Positions 25,503-39,995 are shown, numbered from the stretch's first letter. The stretch is DNA of 64,000 nucleotides from Thermoleophilia bacterium (GCA_028285405.1 JANQPH010000014.1:24272-88271), one strand, 5' to 3'. The notes: generated from the sequence alone by a model not told the origin. Numbers and translations: made by a program.

Positions 25503-26276
25503 ATGCTGGTCGAGACCTCGCGCCACGATCGTGTCCTCGTCGCGACGCTGAACCGCACCGACGCGCTGAACGCCATCTCTGCGCAGGTCCTCGCCGACCT
25601 CGACGCGGTTCTGACCGACGCCGAGTCGGACGCCGGGATCGGCGCGCTGGTCCTGACCGGCGCCGGCGGGAAGGCGTTCGCCGCCGGGGCGGATATCTCG
25701 GAGTTCCGGGGCGCCACCGCCGTTGAGGCCCGAGCGATCGCCGCTCGCGGCCAGACGCTGACGCGGCGCCTCGAGCGGTCCCGGCTGCCGGTCATCGCGG
25801 CCATCAACGGCTACGCGCTCGGTGGGGGATGTGAGATCGCCCTGGCCTGCGACATCCGGCTCGCCGCCGAGTCGGCCCGCCTCGGTCAGCCCGAGGTCAC
25901 GCTGGGCATCGTGCCCGGGTGGGGAGGCTCGCAGCGGCTTCCGGCGATCGTGGGTGCCGGGGTCGCCAGGGAGATGATCCTCACCGGGCGCCACGTCGGC
26001 GCGCAGGAGGCGCTTCGGATCGGCCTGGTCAACGCGCTGCACCCGAGCGAGCGCCTGCTCGAGGAGGCGATCGAGCTCGGCAACAGGATCGCGGCGCTCC
26101 CGCCCCTGGCCGTCGCGTGGGCGAAGGAGCTCACGGTCGCGGCGACGGCCGGGGACCTGGACGCTCGCCTCGAGCGCGAGCGGGACGTGTTCGCGCTCAC
26201 GTTCGCGACCGAGGACCACGTCGAGGGCGTCAGCGCGTTCCTGGAGAAGCGACCGGGCGAGTTCCGCGGACGCTAG
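25503..26276 (+). CDS. Enoyl-CoA hydratase/isomerase family protein
   Basis: 257 residues, standard crotonase length. Seen: [12 protein letters not shown], the oxyanion-hole segment [57 protein letters not shown] with the Glu residues expected of true hydratases, and [16 protein letters not shown]. Hydrates 2-enoyl-CoA in fatty acid or related degradation. ATG 25503 has GGAGG at 6 nt and gives the family-typical start; ATG 25479 lies at the predicted transcription start. Confidence 0.93.
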   Translation: MLVETSRHDRVLVATLNRTDALNAISAQVLADLDAVLTDAESDAGIGALVLTGAGGKAFAAGADISEFRGATAVEARAIAARGQTLTRRLERSRLPVIAAINGYALGGGCEIALACDIRLAAESARLGQPEVTLGIVPGWGGSQRLPAIVGAGVAREMILTGRHVGAQEALRIGLVNALHPSERLLEEAIELGNRIAALPPLAVAWAKELTVAATAGDLDARLERERDVFALTFATEDHVEGVSAFLEKRPGEFRGR

Positions 26277-26322
26277 GCGCGGGCCGACGGGTGGGCGCGC
26301 TGTGCCTCCTTGCCGGCTGCGC

Positions 26323-26328
26323 TACCCT
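26323..26328 (+). promoter_or_regulatory. Putative -10 box of rpmE
   Basis: TACCCT in a GC-TA-context, 34 nt before the rpmE ATG. Confidence 0.4.
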
Positions 26329-26362
26329 CCGCGAGGCAACCACTCCGATCGAGGCACGGCAG

Positions 26363-26584
26363 ATGAAGACCGACATCCACCCCGAGTACGTCGAGTCGCA
26401 GGTCACATGCTCCTGCGGCAATCAGTTCACGACGCGCTCGACGCTGCCGCAGATCAAGGTCGAGATCTGCAACGTCTGCCACCCGTTCTACACCGGCCGC
26501 CAGAAGCTCGTGGACACCGGTGGCCGTGTCGAGCGGTTCCAGCGCAAGCTGGCGCGCCGCAAGAAGGCGGCCGACGCCCGCTGA
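26363..26584 (+). CDS. rpmE: 50S ribosomal protein L31 (zinc-binding form)
   Basis: 73 residues: [28 protein letters not shown]... with the zinc ligands C-x-C (CSC) and CxxC (CNVC) of the C+ paralogue, then [23 protein letters not shown] and a basic tail. Part of the large-subunit central protuberance, bridging to the small subunit. ATG 26363 is fixed by the MKxDIHP family start. 47 nt before prfA, the usual neighbour. Confidence 0.97.
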   Translation: MKTDIHPEYVESQVTCSCGNQFTTRSTLPQIKVEICNVCHPFYTGRQKLVDTGGRVERFQRKLARRKKAADAR

Positions 26585-26631
26585 TCGGCCGGCCCGCACG
26601 CGCGGGCGACGGCGGGGTCAGGTGGTGAGCG

Positions 26632-27714
26632 GTGGCTGACGCCGGCATCGATCGGCTCGTCCAGCAGGTCGAGCGGACGCGGGTCGAGCTCGAGCAGGCG
26701 CTCGCCGACCCCGAGCTGACCGGCGATCAGGTGCGCTACGCGGAGGTCGGCCGTCGCTACGCGGTGCTCTCGGACGCCTTCGGGCTGGCCGCGACGTATC
26801 GGGACGCTCAGGCCCGCGCCGAGGAGGCCCGGGAGCTGCTCGACGAAGCCGACGATCCCGAGGTCCGCGACCTGCTGCGCGAGGCCGAGGCGGAGCTCGA
26901 GCAGATCCCCCCGAGACTGCGCGACGCGATGCTCGAGCCGGACCCGGATGACGACCGCGACACGATCGTCGAGATCCGTGCGGCGGCCGGCGGTGACGAG
27001 GCCGCGCTGTTCGCTCGGGACCTGCTCGAGGTCTACGTCAAGTACGCCGAGTCCCAGGGCCTGCGTGCCGAGCTGCTCGGGACGAGCCCCAGCGACGCCG
27101 GGGGCTTCAAGGAGGTGACGTTCGCGGTGAAGGGCACGGGGGCGTTCGCCCGGTTCAAGCACGAGGGCGGCGTGCACCGCGTCCAGCGCGTCCCCGAGAC
27201 CGAGAGCCAGGGCCGCATCCACACGTCGACCGTGACGGTGGCGGTGGTGCCGGAGGTTCAGGACGTCGAGGTGCAGGTGGATCAGAACGACCTCAAGATC
27301 GACGTCTACCGCTCCAGCGGCCCGGGCGGCCAGAGCGTGAACACGACCGACTCGGCCGTCCGGATCACCCACCTCCCGACCGGGATCGTCGTCTCCATGC
27401 AGGACGAGAAAAGCCAGCTCCAGAACCGCGAGCGCGCGATGCGCGTGCTGCGGGCCCGGCTGCACGAGCGAGCCAAGGCCGAGCAGGATGCCGAGCTGAG
27501 CGAGACCCGCCGGGCGCAGCTCGGATCGGGGGATCGCTCGGAAAAGGTGCGGACGTACAACTACCCTCAGAACCGCGTGACCGATCACCGCGTCGAGAAG
27601 TCGGCATCGCTGCGCGAGCAGGTCCTCGTCGGGAACCTCACCGAGTTCACCGACGCGCTCGCCGCAGAGGAGCGACGGCTGCAGCTCGAGCGGCAGGCGG
27701 GCGGGGCGCAATGA
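26632..27714 (+). CDS. prfA: Peptide chain release factor 1
   Basis: 360 residues; decodes UAA and UAG and triggers peptidyl-tRNA hydrolysis. The catalytic GGQ is at 232-234 ([24 protein letters not shown], split by family motifs GPGGQSVNTTDS and VRITHLPTG). The anticodon-like PxT region lies in the domain around VQRVPETESQGRIHTST. RNYPQNRVTDHR occurs as YNYPQNRVTDHR. GTG start with GTCAGGTGG upstream. The stop overlaps the next ATG (ATGA), and prmC, which methylates this GGQ glutamine, is two genes downstream. Confidence 0.97.
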   Translation: MADAGIDRLVQQVERTRVELEQALADPELTGDQVRYAEVGRRYAVLSDAFGLAATYRDAQARAEEARELLDEADDPEVRDLLREAEAELEQIPPRLRDAMLEPDPDDDRDTIVEIRAAAGGDEAALFARDLLEVYVKYAESQGLRAELLGTSPSDAGGFKEVTFAVKGTGAFARFKHEGGVHRVQRVPETESQGRIHTSTVTVAVVPEVQDVEVQVDQNDLKIDVYRSSGPGGQSVNTTDSAVRITHLPTGIVVSMQDEKSQLQNRERAMRVLRARLHERAKAEQDAELSETRRAQLGSGDRSEKVRTYNYPQNRVTDHRVEKSASLREQVLVGNLTEFTDALAAEERRLQLERQAGGAQ

Positions 27715-28361
27715 GGCTCGACCCGGAGCTGCTTCGCGTCGAGTTCGTCGGCGTCACGGTCCGCCACGACGCCCACGAGCTGGCGCGGGACGAGGTGGCC
27801 GCGTTCTTCTCTGCGATCTCGGACCGATACGGCTTCGATCGGCTCGAGCTGCTCGGCGAAGGTGGGGTCAGCATGTCGGGCGACGGGGGCGCCGAGCTGG
27901 TGCTTCGAGGCGACCAGACGACCTCGTGCAGCGTCACCGGGCTCGGCTACCTGGAGGGACGAGAGCGGGTCGGCGACGCGCTCGCCGAGGCGCTCGAGCG
28001 GTTCGGGACCAACGAGATCTCGATCGAGGACCTCACGCTCGTCGCCACCTGGGACCTCGACGGCCCCGACGCCGCCAGGCGCCTGCTCGCCGACGGGCTG
28101 CTGTCGGCGGGCGGAACGGAGCTGCTCGAGGACGGCGACGCGTCGGTCGGCATCCGGGTGTGGCGGCGGCTGGGGGCCGGGACGCTCGAGTGCTCGATCG
28201 AGCCCGTGCACGCCGAGCCGTCCAAGCTCTACGTGCGGTTGGTCTACGCGGAGCCCGAGCCGGTCGCCGATGTCGCGGGGCTGCTGGAGCGCGCGGACGA
28301 GGTGCGGGAGTTCCTGCACGGCCCGCTCACCGAGTTCGTCTGCGACAGGGCGCCCTCATAG
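27711..28361 (+). CDS. Unknown protein between prfA and prmC
   Basis: 216 residues starting MRLDPELLRVEFVGVTV, with ATGA overlap with prfA. The pattern is two alpha/beta halves with strands such as TSCSVTGLGYLEG, LTLVATWDLDG, TLECSIEPVHAEPSKLYVRLVYAE; no signal peptide or membrane helix. No family recognised. Tight coupling on both sides (prmC begins at or inside its stop) suggests a role in or regulation of the release-factor unit (inference). Confidence 0.75.
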   Translation: MRLDPELLRVEFVGVTVRHDAHELARDEVAAFFSAISDRYGFDRLELLGEGGVSMSGDGGAELVLRGDQTTSCSVTGLGYLEGRERVGDALAEALERFGTNEISIEDLTLVATWDLDGPDAARRLLADGLLSAGGTELLEDGDASVGIRVWRRLGAGTLECSIEPVHAEPSKLYVRLVYAEPEPVADVAGLLERADEVREFLHGPLTEFVCDRAPS

Positions 28362-29248
28362 GGAGCGCCGGCGCCCCCTCGAGCGGGGCAGCGGAGCTCC
28401 TCACGCTCGGTGAGGCGGCCCGCCGGGCCCGCTCCTATCTGGCCGACCGGGGATCCGAGTCGTCGCGCCTCGACGCGGATCTGCTCGCGGCGCATGCGCT
28501 CGGGATCGAGCGCATCCTCGTCTACGCCCAGCACGACCGGCCGCTCACCGAGCCCGAGCGGGCGACCTTCCGCGAGCTGCTGCGCAGGCGCGGAGCGGGC
28601 GAGCCGATGGCGTACATCCTCGGCCGGAGGGCATTTCGGCGGGTCGAGCTCGAGGTCGGTCCCGGGGTGCTCGTGCCGCGGCCCGAGACCGAGCTGCTCG
28701 TCGAGTGGGCGCTGGAGCTGACCGGAGCGGGCGATCGCGTGCTCGACTGGGGCACGGGGAGCGGCGCGATCGCGCTCGCCCTCGCCGACGAAGGAGACAG
28801 CCTTCGGGTCAGCGGGGTCGAGGTCTCGGGCGCCGCGCTCGAGTACGCCAGCACGAACGCCGAGCGACTGGGGCTCGAGGTGGAGCTGCTGCGGTCCGAC
28901 GGGACGGCGGCGGTCGACGGGAGGAGCTTCGACCTGGTGGTGGCGAACCCGCCATACGTGAGGAGCGGCGACCTGGCGTCGCTCGGGCCCGAGCTCGGGT
29001 TCGAGCCAGCCGACGCGCTGGTGGCCGGCGAGACGGGCCTCGAGGTCCACGCGCGGGTCGTGGCGGACGCCGCGAGCGCGCTGGTGGCCGGGGGCTGGCT
29101 GCTCCTCGAGATCGGCTCCGAGCAGGCCGCCGACGTCGTTGAGCTGCTCGGCGACGCCGGGTTCGTCGACATCGCCGTCAGGCGGGACCTCGCCGGGCAC
29201 GATCGGGCCGTCGGCGCGCGCACGGGATCGGATGGTCCGGCCGCGTGA
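28358..29248 (+). CDS. prmC: Release factor glutamine methyltransferase PrmC
   Basis: N5-methylates the GGQ glutamine of RF1 and RF2 using SAM. N-terminal helical domain (ARSYLADRGSESSRLDADLLAAHALG...), FRRVELEVGPGVLVPRPETELLVEWAL, SAM loop VLDWGTGSGAIALALA and the catalytic NPPY in VVANPPYVRSGD. About 296 residues if translation begins at ATA 28358, which overlaps the upstream TAG (ATAG); CTG 28340 is another option. There is no ATG, GTG or TTG in frame between the upstream gene body and ATG 28606, which is far inside the domain. The start is therefore unresolved. Confidence 0.9.
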   Translation: MGSAGAPSSGAAELLTLGEAARRARSYLADRGSESSRLDADLLAAHALGIERILVYAQHDRPLTEPERATFRELLRRRGAGEPMAYILGRRAFRRVELEVGPGVLVPRPETELLVEWALELTGAGDRVLDWGTGSGAIALALADEGDSLRVSGVEVSGAALEYASTNAERLGLEVELLRSDGTAAVDGRSFDLVVANPPYVRSGDLASLGPELGFEPADALVAGETGLEVHARVVADAASALVAGGWLLLEIGSEQAADVVELLGDAGFVDIAVRRDLAGHDRAVGARTGSDGPAA

Positions 29249-29268
29249 GTTCCCGTGGCTCGCGGGTG

Positions 29269-29274
29269 TAGCGT
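29269..29274 (+). promoter_or_regulatory. Putative -10 box of glyA
   Basis: TAGCGT, predicted start near 29281, immediately before the palindrome at 29283-29294. Confidence 0.4.
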
Positions 29275-29282
29275 TGAGGGCG

Positions 29283-29294
29283 TGACACGTGTCA
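29283..29294. promoter_or_regulatory. 12-bp perfect palindrome at the glyA transcription start
   Basis: TGACACGTGTCA lies between the -10 box and the ribosome site (CCGGAGG) of glyA, the position expected of a repressor operator. The ligand protein is unknown. Confidence 0.55.
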
Positions 29295-29311
29295 GCCACC
29301 GGAGGCCGTGA

Positions 29312-30613
29312 GTGAGCTTCAGCGAGGACGAGAGCTATCTCTCGAAGGACGTCGCGGACGTCGACCCCGACATCGCCCGCATTCTCGGTGCGGAGCTCGA
29401 GCGCCAGTCGGAGACGCTCGAGATGATCGCCAGCGAGAACTTCACGAGCCAGGCCGTGCTGCAGGCCGTCGGCTCGGTGCTCACCAACAAGTACGCGGAG
29501 GGCCTTCCGGGCAAGCGCTACTACGGCGGCTGTGAGGTCGTCGACCAGGCGGAGCAGCTCGCGATCGACCGGGCCAAGCAGGTCTTCGGCGCCGTCCACG
29601 CCAGCGTGCAGCCGCATTCGGGCGCAACGGCGAACGAGGCCGCCTACATGGCCCTGCTGAAGCCCGGGGACCGCGTGCTGGCGATGGCGCTCGACCACGG
29701 CGGCCATCTGACCCACGGGCTCAAGGTCAACTTCTCGGGGCGCACGTACGAGTTCCACCACTACGGCGTCTCCCGTGAGACCGGGCGAATCGACATGGAC
29801 GAGGTCCGGGAGCGGGCGAAGGAGGTCCAGCCCGCGCTGATCGTCGCCGGCGCCTCCGCCTACCCCCGCATCATCGACTTCCCTGCGTTCCGGCAGATCG
29901 CGGACGAGGTCGGCGCCAGGTTCATGGTGGACATGGCCCACATCGCCGGCCTGGTGGCGGCCGAGGTGCACCCGTCTCCGGTGCCGTTCGCCGATGTCGT
30001 CACCACGACGACCCACAAGACCCTCGGCGGCCCGCGCGCGGGCCTGGTCGTCACGCGCGACGAGGAGGTCGGCGCGGCCGTGGACCGGGCGATCTTCCCG
30101 GGTCTCCAGGGTGGGCCGCTCATGCACACGATCGCCGCCAAGGCCGTCTGTCTCGGCCACGCGATGACCGACGAGTTCCGGGAGCGCCAGGCGAGGACGG
30201 TCACGAACACCCAGGCGCTCGCCCAAGGGCTCAGCGAGGGCGGGATCGCCATGGTCAGCGGAGGCAGCGACAACCATCTCGTCCTGGTCGATCTGAGCGA
30301 CACCGACCTGACCGGAAAGGACGGCGAGGAGCGGCTCGATCGGGCCGGGATCACCGTCAACAAGAATGGGGTCCCGTTCGACGAGCGACCGCCGACCGTC
30401 ACGTCGGGCCTCCGGATCGGGACTCCCGCGCTCACGACCCGCGGCCTCGGCGCGGACGAGATGCGTGAGATCGCCGCGATCATCGTCTCCGCGCTGCAGT
30501 CGACGGTGAGCGACGACGAGATGGCGGAGCTGCGTGCCCGCTCCGGCGCCATCGGCGACAGGTTTCCGCTCTATCCCCGGCTCGAGACGGGCTCAGCGGT
30601 CGGCGCCGCCTGA
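29312..30613 (+). CDS. glyA: Serine hydroxymethyltransferase
   Basis: 433 residues. Interconverts serine and glycine with tetrahydrofolate, the main source of one-carbon units. Seen: [48 protein letters not shown] and the PLP lysine K236 in [19 protein letters not shown] start with CCGGAGG upstream; an operator-like palindrome lies at the predicted mRNA start. Followed after 30 nt by a small unknown gene with its own strong ribosome site. Confidence 0.97.
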   Translation: MSFSEDESYLSKDVADVDPDIARILGAELERQSETLEMIASENFTSQAVLQAVGSVLTNKYAEGLPGKRYYGGCEVVDQAEQLAIDRAKQVFGAVHASVQPHSGATANEAAYMALLKPGDRVLAMALDHGGHLTHGLKVNFSGRTYEFHHYGVSRETGRIDMDEVRERAKEVQPALIVAGASAYPRIIDFPAFRQIADEVGARFMVDMAHIAGLVAAEVHPSPVPFADVVTTTTHKTLGGPRAGLVVTRDEEVGAAVDRAIFPGLQGGPLMHTIAAKAVCLGHAMTDEFRERQARTVTNTQALAQGLSEGGIAMVSGGSDNHLVLVDLSDTDLTGKDGEERLDRAGITVNKNGVPFDERPPTVTSGLRIGTPALTTRGLGADEMREIAAIIVSALQSTVSDDEMAELRARSGAIGDRFPLYPRLETGSAVGAA

Positions 30614-30643
30614 GCGACTCGCCAGACCGACAGGAGGGAACCG

Positions 30644-30976
30644 ATGGCGACTGAACCACCCGGGGCTGGCTCCGAAGGCTCCGACGAGCCGGCCAGCGCG
30701 GTCGGGAGCGGGACCCACTCCCCGTCCGATCTGTTCACGCGGTACGACGAGGAGAAGGACGTCTACCACTGCTCCTACGGCATCCCCTCGCCGGCGCTCA
30801 CGATCTGGGACCAAGAGCGCGAGGTGATGGTCCGGCTCGATCGGGACACCAAGCAGGTGGTCGGCTTCTCGATCCCCGAGTTCCAGAAGTGGATCGAGAG
30901 GTACGGGAACGAGGACGGCAGCTTCGAGATCGATCTGCCGGACACGTATCCCGTCGAGGATCCCGACGCGGCCTGA
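30644..30976 (+). CDS. Small acidic protein, DUF2283-like
   Basis: 110 residues: a disordered head (residues 1-30, Gly/Ser/Glu), then TRYDEEKDVYHCSYG..., VMVRLDRDTKQVVGFSIPEFQKWIERYG, which resembles the short beta-sheet DUF2283 fold (D-x-x-x-QVVGFSI type pattern). Function unknown. ATG follows GACAGGAGGG, the strongest ribosome site near here; probably co-transcribed with glyA. Confidence 0.65.
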   Translation: MATEPPGAGSEGSDEPASAVGSGTHSPSDLFTRYDEEKDVYHCSYGIPSPALTIWDQEREVMVRLDRDTKQVVGFSIPEFQKWIERYGNEDGSFEIDLPDTYPVEDPDAA

Positions 30977-31040
30977 GATCGCGCTCGAGCGGGGCGGGCG
31001 CGACGAGGCCGGCTCGGTCGGTGTGCGCCGGCTTGATCAC

Positions 31041-31874
31041 ATGACCAGGCCGGTCGCGGTCGTCACCGGCGCGTCCTCCGGGATCGGAGAGGCGTATGCG
31101 CGCGATCTCGCGGCAAAGGGGCGTGACCTGCTGCTCGTCGCGCGCCGCCGGGAGCGGCTCGAGTCGCTCGCGGCCGAGCTGCACGAGCTCCATGGGGTAG
31201 GCGTTCGCGTCGCGCCGTGCGACCTGGCCGATCGCGCCGGCCGCGCGGCGGCCATGGCCCAGATCGACGATCTGGGCCGCGCGCCCGAGGTGCTGGTGCT
31301 GAACGCCGGCTTCACCTCCTACGGCGCGTTCGCGGACCTGACGGCGGCTCGCGAGGCCGACATGGTCGAGCTGAACTGCCTCGGGGTGCTGGAGCTCATG
31401 CGGCACGCGCTTCCCGCGATGCGCACGGCCGGGCGCGGGGCGGTGGTGGTCGTCAGCTCGGCGGCCGCATGGCAGCCGATGCCCTACATGGCGACCTACG
31501 CGGCGACGAAGTCATTCGAGCTCACGCTCGCCGAGGGGGTGCGCGAGGAGCTGCGCGGGACCGGGGTGTGCGTCGTGGCCGTGCTGCCGGGTCCGGTTCC
31601 GACCGAGTTCGGCGCGTCCGGCGGTGTGCCTGGCGGAGCGGGGGACGGTCTTCCGTACCGACGCCCGGAGGACGTCGTCGCGGCGACCTGGCGCGCGCTG
31701 GCTCGTGGGCGGGGCAGGGTGTCGGTCGGACCGCTTGCGGTCGCGGCGCGGCTGGCTGCTGTCATCGTTCCCCGTGGCCTCGTCCTGGCGGCCACCGGGA
31801 TCGCCGGGCGACGCACGCTGCGCCGCGCGGAGGCCCATGCCCGCAGGTCTTCTGCCAGCAGGGCACGACCGTAG
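31041..31874 (+). CDS. Short-chain dehydrogenase/reductase (SDR)
   Basis: 277 residues: cofactor motif VVTGASSGIGEAYA with an ARRRERL segment that favours NADP(H), VLNAGF (NAG motif), catalytic VVVVSSAAAW..., YMATYAATKSF with the YxxxK pair, and PGPVPTEF. Substrate unknown. The C-terminus carries a hydrophobic stretch (LAVAARLAAVIVPRGLVLAAT), suggesting membrane association. ATG 31041 gives the usual short lead to the first strand; GTG 31023 is possible. Confidence 0.88.
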   Translation: MTRPVAVVTGASSGIGEAYARDLAAKGRDLLLVARRRERLESLAAELHELHGVGVRVAPCDLADRAGRAAAMAQIDDLGRAPEVLVLNAGFTSYGAFADLTAAREADMVELNCLGVLELMRHALPAMRTAGRGAVVVVSSAAAWQPMPYMATYAATKSFELTLAEGVREELRGTGVCVVAVLPGPVPTEFGASGGVPGGAGDGLPYRRPEDVVAATWRALARGRGRVSVGPLAVAARLAAVIVPRGLVLAATGIAGRRTLRRAEAHARRSSASRARP

Positions 31875-31877
31875 TAT
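31872..31877 (+). promoter_or_regulatory. -10 box of the WecA/TagO-like gene
   Basis: TAGTAT ends 11 nt before GTG 31889, inside the last codons of the SDR gene; the predicted leader is about 5 nt. Confidence 0.4.
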
Positions 31878-31888
31878 CAGGGGGAGTC

Positions 31889-33034
31889 GTGGACACGACC
31901 CTGCTTCCGGCCCTCGCGGCGCTCGTTGCCGCGATCCTCGTCCTCGCGCTGACGCCGGCGACGTCGCTGCTGGCCCGGCGCGTTGGAGCTGTCGACGAGC
32001 CGTCGGACCGGCGGATCCACATCCGCCCGACCCCTCGTCTGGGCGGCATCGCCCTGCTGATCGGGTTCCTGGTCCCGGTCATCATGTTCGCGCCGGGGAG
32101 CACGCAGACGAACGCACTTCTCGTCGGGGCGACGCTGATCGCCCTGCTCGGGGTCGTCGACGACATCTGGGGGCTCTCGCCGGCGGTGAAGCTCGGAGGG
32201 CAGGTCGCGTGCGCGGCGATCCCCGTCTCAGCCGGCCTCACGATCGACCATTGGACCATTCCGCTGCTGGGCGTGGGCGACTTCGGTCCCGCTCAATACC
32301 CCGTCACGATCATCTGGTTCGTCGCGATCGTGAACATGATCAACTTCATCGACGGGATGGACGGGCTCGCGGCGGGCATCGCCGGCATCGGGGCGACGAC
32401 GTTCGCGATCCTGGCCGCCTCGCTCGGGCGCCCCGACGCGGCGATCATGGCGGCGGCGCTCGCTGGGGCGTGCGCCGCCTTCCTGGTGTTCAACTTCCAC
32501 CCGGCGAAGGTGTTCATGGGCGACACCGGCTCGATGCTGCTCGGTTTCGTCATCGCGGGCGTCGCGGTGAGCGGCGTCATGAAGAGCGCCGCCGCGATCG
32601 CCGTCGTGGCGCCGCTGATCGTGCTCGCGATCCCGATCATGGACACCTCGTTCGTGGTGCTGAAGCGGCTGAAGCACGGGCTGCCCATCTACTCGGCCGA
32701 CCGCAGCCACTTCCACCATCGCTTCTTCACGATCGGCTGGTCGCAGCGCCAGACGGTGCTCGCGCTCTACGGATGGTGCTCGCTGATGGCCGCCGTCGCG
32801 CTCGTGATCCATTTCGTGCCGTACCGGGACCCGTCCGGAGGGGTGGATCCGCTCGGGGTCCTGGCCCTCTCGGCGACGGCGCTCCTGGCGCTTGCCGCGA
32901 GCGTCTACCTCATCGCGGTGCTCGAGATCCTGAAGTGGCGCAGCACGCCGGTGATCACGCTCGTCCGGGGCCGCGGAGCGCGATCCGACGAGCAGTCGGA
33001 GGCCAGTTCCGACGGTCGAAAGGTCCTGCGGTGA
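31889..33034 (+). CDS. Undecaprenyl-phosphate sugar-1-phosphate transferase (WecA/TagO/MraY family)
   Basis: 381 residues, about 11 membrane helices. Starts polysaccharide assembly by moving a sugar phosphate (GlcNAc-1-P or similar) onto undecaprenyl phosphate. Seen: DRRIHIRPTPRLGGIALL, LLGVVDDIWGLSPAVKLGGQ with the DD pair, NMINFIDGMDGLAAGIAGIG, FNFHPAKVFMGDTGSMLLGF and the cytoplasmic His-rich loop DRSHFHHRF typical of the WecA/TagO branch. A GGGGGAG tract lies only 2 nt before the GTG. Confidence 0.93.
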   Translation: MDTTLLPALAALVAAILVLALTPATSLLARRVGAVDEPSDRRIHIRPTPRLGGIALLIGFLVPVIMFAPGSTQTNALLVGATLIALLGVVDDIWGLSPAVKLGGQVACAAIPVSAGLTIDHWTIPLLGVGDFGPAQYPVTIIWFVAIVNMINFIDGMDGLAAGIAGIGATTFAILAASLGRPDAAIMAAALAGACAAFLVFNFHPAKVFMGDTGSMLLGFVIAGVAVSGVMKSAAAIAVVAPLIVLAIPIMDTSFVVLKRLKHGLPIYSADRSHFHHRFFTIGWSQRQTVLALYGWCSLMAAVALVIHFVPYRDPSGGVDPLGVLALSATALLALAASVYLIAVLEILKWRSTPVITLVRGRGARSDEQSEASSDGRKVLR

Positions 33035-33074
33035 TGACGATCGTCCCCGCGGGCTCGTAACGGGGGCGGGGGCC

Positions 33075-33104
33075 CGGACACCGGCCGATGGGCGGGCGTA
33101 TACT
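33075..33104 (+). promoter_or_regulatory. Promoter of the ATP synthase operon
   Basis: CGGACA (33075-33080), 18-nt spacer, TATACT (33099-33104). Transcription should start near 33111; a hairpin with arms CGAGGGCG/CGCCCTCG at 33115-33132 would lie at the very 5' end of the mRNA. The rest of the leader to 33205 has no other clear feature. Confidence 0.55.
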
Positions 33105-33205
33105 CCGCCGCGCCCGAGGGCGGTCGCCCTCGAGACGTTGGAATGCGCGGAACCGGAGGGCGCAATAACCCGCCTTCGAACTGAATCGCCGCATGGACGG
33201 CGCCG

Positions 33206-33624
33206 GTGACCGCCACGACGATGGATCCTCGTGAAGAGGGCCGGCTCGCCGTGGTGGCATCGCTGCTGGGCTTCGCGGGACTGCTCTTGGCGCTGCCGGT
33301 CGTCCTACTCGCTGGAGTGGGCATCGGCGGATGGCTGCTCGGCTGCGGGCTCTGGCTCGCCAACTGGGCGACGGCTCTGCTCACGACCCGGGTCTCGTTC
33401 CGCATCTCGCCGCCGGCGGCGGTGGGGGTCTCCGGGATCTCGTTCATCGCACGGGCCTGGTTCATCGCCATCATCCTCTTCGTGGTCGCGATCCGCTTCT
33501 CCGAGGTGACGGCTCTGACGGCGGCGGGCGTGTTCCTCGCGGCGTTCACCCTCGACCTCGGTGGCCGGGCGCTCCAGTACGGCCTCAGCCAGCAGCGGCA
33601 ACAGCTTCCCGGGCAGCCAGCCGA

Positions 33625-33628
<4 letters not shown>
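33206..33628 (+). CDS. AtpI-like small membrane protein of the atp operon
   Basis: 140 residues with four membrane helices (VVASLLGFAGLLLALPVVLLAG, GGWLLGCGLWLANWATALL, FIARAWFIAIILFVVAI, ALTAAGVFLAAFTLDLGG). Its place just before atpB is that of AtpI, which helps assemble the c-ring, but sequence similarity is weak. GTG 33206 is used; ATG 33221 is an alternative. The stop overlaps the atpB GTG (GTGA). Confidence 0.65.
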
Positions 33629-34897
<1,269 letters not shown>

Positions 34898-34910
34898 GCA
34901 GAGCCGAGCG

Positions 34911-35462
34911 ATGAACACTCCGCTGAACGAGGTCGAGCCGGTCGCGGCGAACGTGCTGCTCGAGCCGAGCCCAGGTCTCATGATCTGGACGCTCGTCACG
35001 TTTGGCATCGTCCTGTGGGTACTCAGCCGCTACGCGCTCGGACCGATCCGGGACCAGATCGAGAAGCGGCGTACCGAGATCGCGCAGAGCATCGACGAGG
35101 CCGAGGCCAGTCGGGACGAGGCGCTCTCGTTGCTCGAGGAGTACAAGGCGCGACTCGTCGAGGCCCGCAAGGAATCCGAGGTGCTGCGCGAGCAGGGCCG
35201 CAAGGAGGGTGAGCGAGAGGGTCGCGAGCTGGTCTCCCAAGCTCAGGCGCAGCGCGAGCGGATGCTCGAGGACGCCGACACCCAGCTCGACGCGCAGACC
35301 CGGGCGGCTGCGAGCGCCCTCCGGTCCGAGGTGGTGGATCTGGCGATGCTGGCGGCCGAGAAGGTCTCCCAGAAGTCACTGGACGACGAGGACCACCGCC
35401 GGCTGATCCAGGAGGCGATCGAGCAGGCCGACCTGTCCTCGCTGAAGCGAGAGGACTCCTAG
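34911..35462 (+). CDS. atpF: ATP synthase Fo subunit b
   Basis: 183 residues: one membrane helix (GLMIWTLVTFGIVLWVLSRYAL) followed by a long charged coiled coil (IEKRRTEIAQSIDEAEASRDEAL...) forming the peripheral stalk, and a C-terminal part that binds delta. ATG start 13 nt after atpE. The stop is 3 nt before atpH. Confidence 0.96.
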   Translation: MNTPLNEVEPVAANVLLEPSPGLMIWTLVTFGIVLWVLSRYALGPIRDQIEKRRTEIAQSIDEAEASRDEALSLLEEYKARLVEARKESEVLREQGRKEGEREGRELVSQAQAQRERMLEDADTQLDAQTRAAASALRSEVVDLAMLAAEKVSQKSLDDEDHRRLIQEAIEQADLSSLKREDS

Positions 35463-35465
35463 TAC

Positions 35466-36014
35466 GTGAGCGTCGCCTCGACATACGCCGAGGCCCTCTA
35501 CGAGGGCGCGCTCGACCAGCAGGCCGTCCCCGCGGTCAGCACCGACCTCGATGCGCTCGTCCAGGCCGTTGGGGGCACCCCCGAGCTCTGGAACGCCCTC
35601 ACCAACCCGGAGATCGACGGCGCGAAGCGCAAGGCCGCCGCCGCGGCGGTCCTCGTCGACGCGCACCCGATCGTCGGCAACTTCGTCCAGGTCCTGATCG
35701 ACCGGGGTCGCATCGAGGCGCTCGAGGAGATCGTCGCGGCGTACCGTCACCGTGTGCACCTCGCGGAGGGCAGGTTGTCGGTGACCGTCACCAGCGCGAT
35801 CCCGCTCGACGACGGTCTTCGCGACGCGCTCACGACACGGCTCCGCAACGAGACGGGACTCGAGGTCGAGATGATCGAGCGCGTCGACCCCGAGATCGTC
35901 GGCGGGCTGGTGATCGACGCCGGCGGGACCGTGCTCGACGCGTCCGTGCGGCGCGGCCTGTCCGACCTGCGACGCGACCTCGTCGCCGCCCCGATCGACG
36001 CCGCGACCGGCTGA
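35466..36014 (+). CDS. atpH: ATP synthase F1 subunit delta
   Basis: 182 residues, family length. [13 protein letters not shown] at the N-terminus (helical bundle that caps F1), [27 protein letters not shown], and the C-terminal [30 protein letters not shown]. Links stalk b to alpha3beta3. GTG start ([10 protein letters not shown]). Confidence 0.95.
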   Translation: MSVASTYAEALYEGALDQQAVPAVSTDLDALVQAVGGTPELWNALTNPEIDGAKRKAAAAAVLVDAHPIVGNFVQVLIDRGRIEALEEIVAAYRHRVHLAEGRLSVTVTSAIPLDDGLRDALTTRLRNETGLEVEMIERVDPEIVGGLVIDAGGTVLDASVRRGLSDLRRDLVAAPIDAATG

Positions 36015-36060
36015 TCGGCTCCGACCCCTTCCTCACGACGACCACGAAAGGCACCCGCAG

Positions 36061-39986
<3,926 letters not shown>

Positions 39987-39995
39987 GGGCAGCAC

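Noticed and set aside
33193..33234. 14-codon upstream open frame overlapping the atpI-like start
   Set aside because: It has no ribosome site and is too short to judge.
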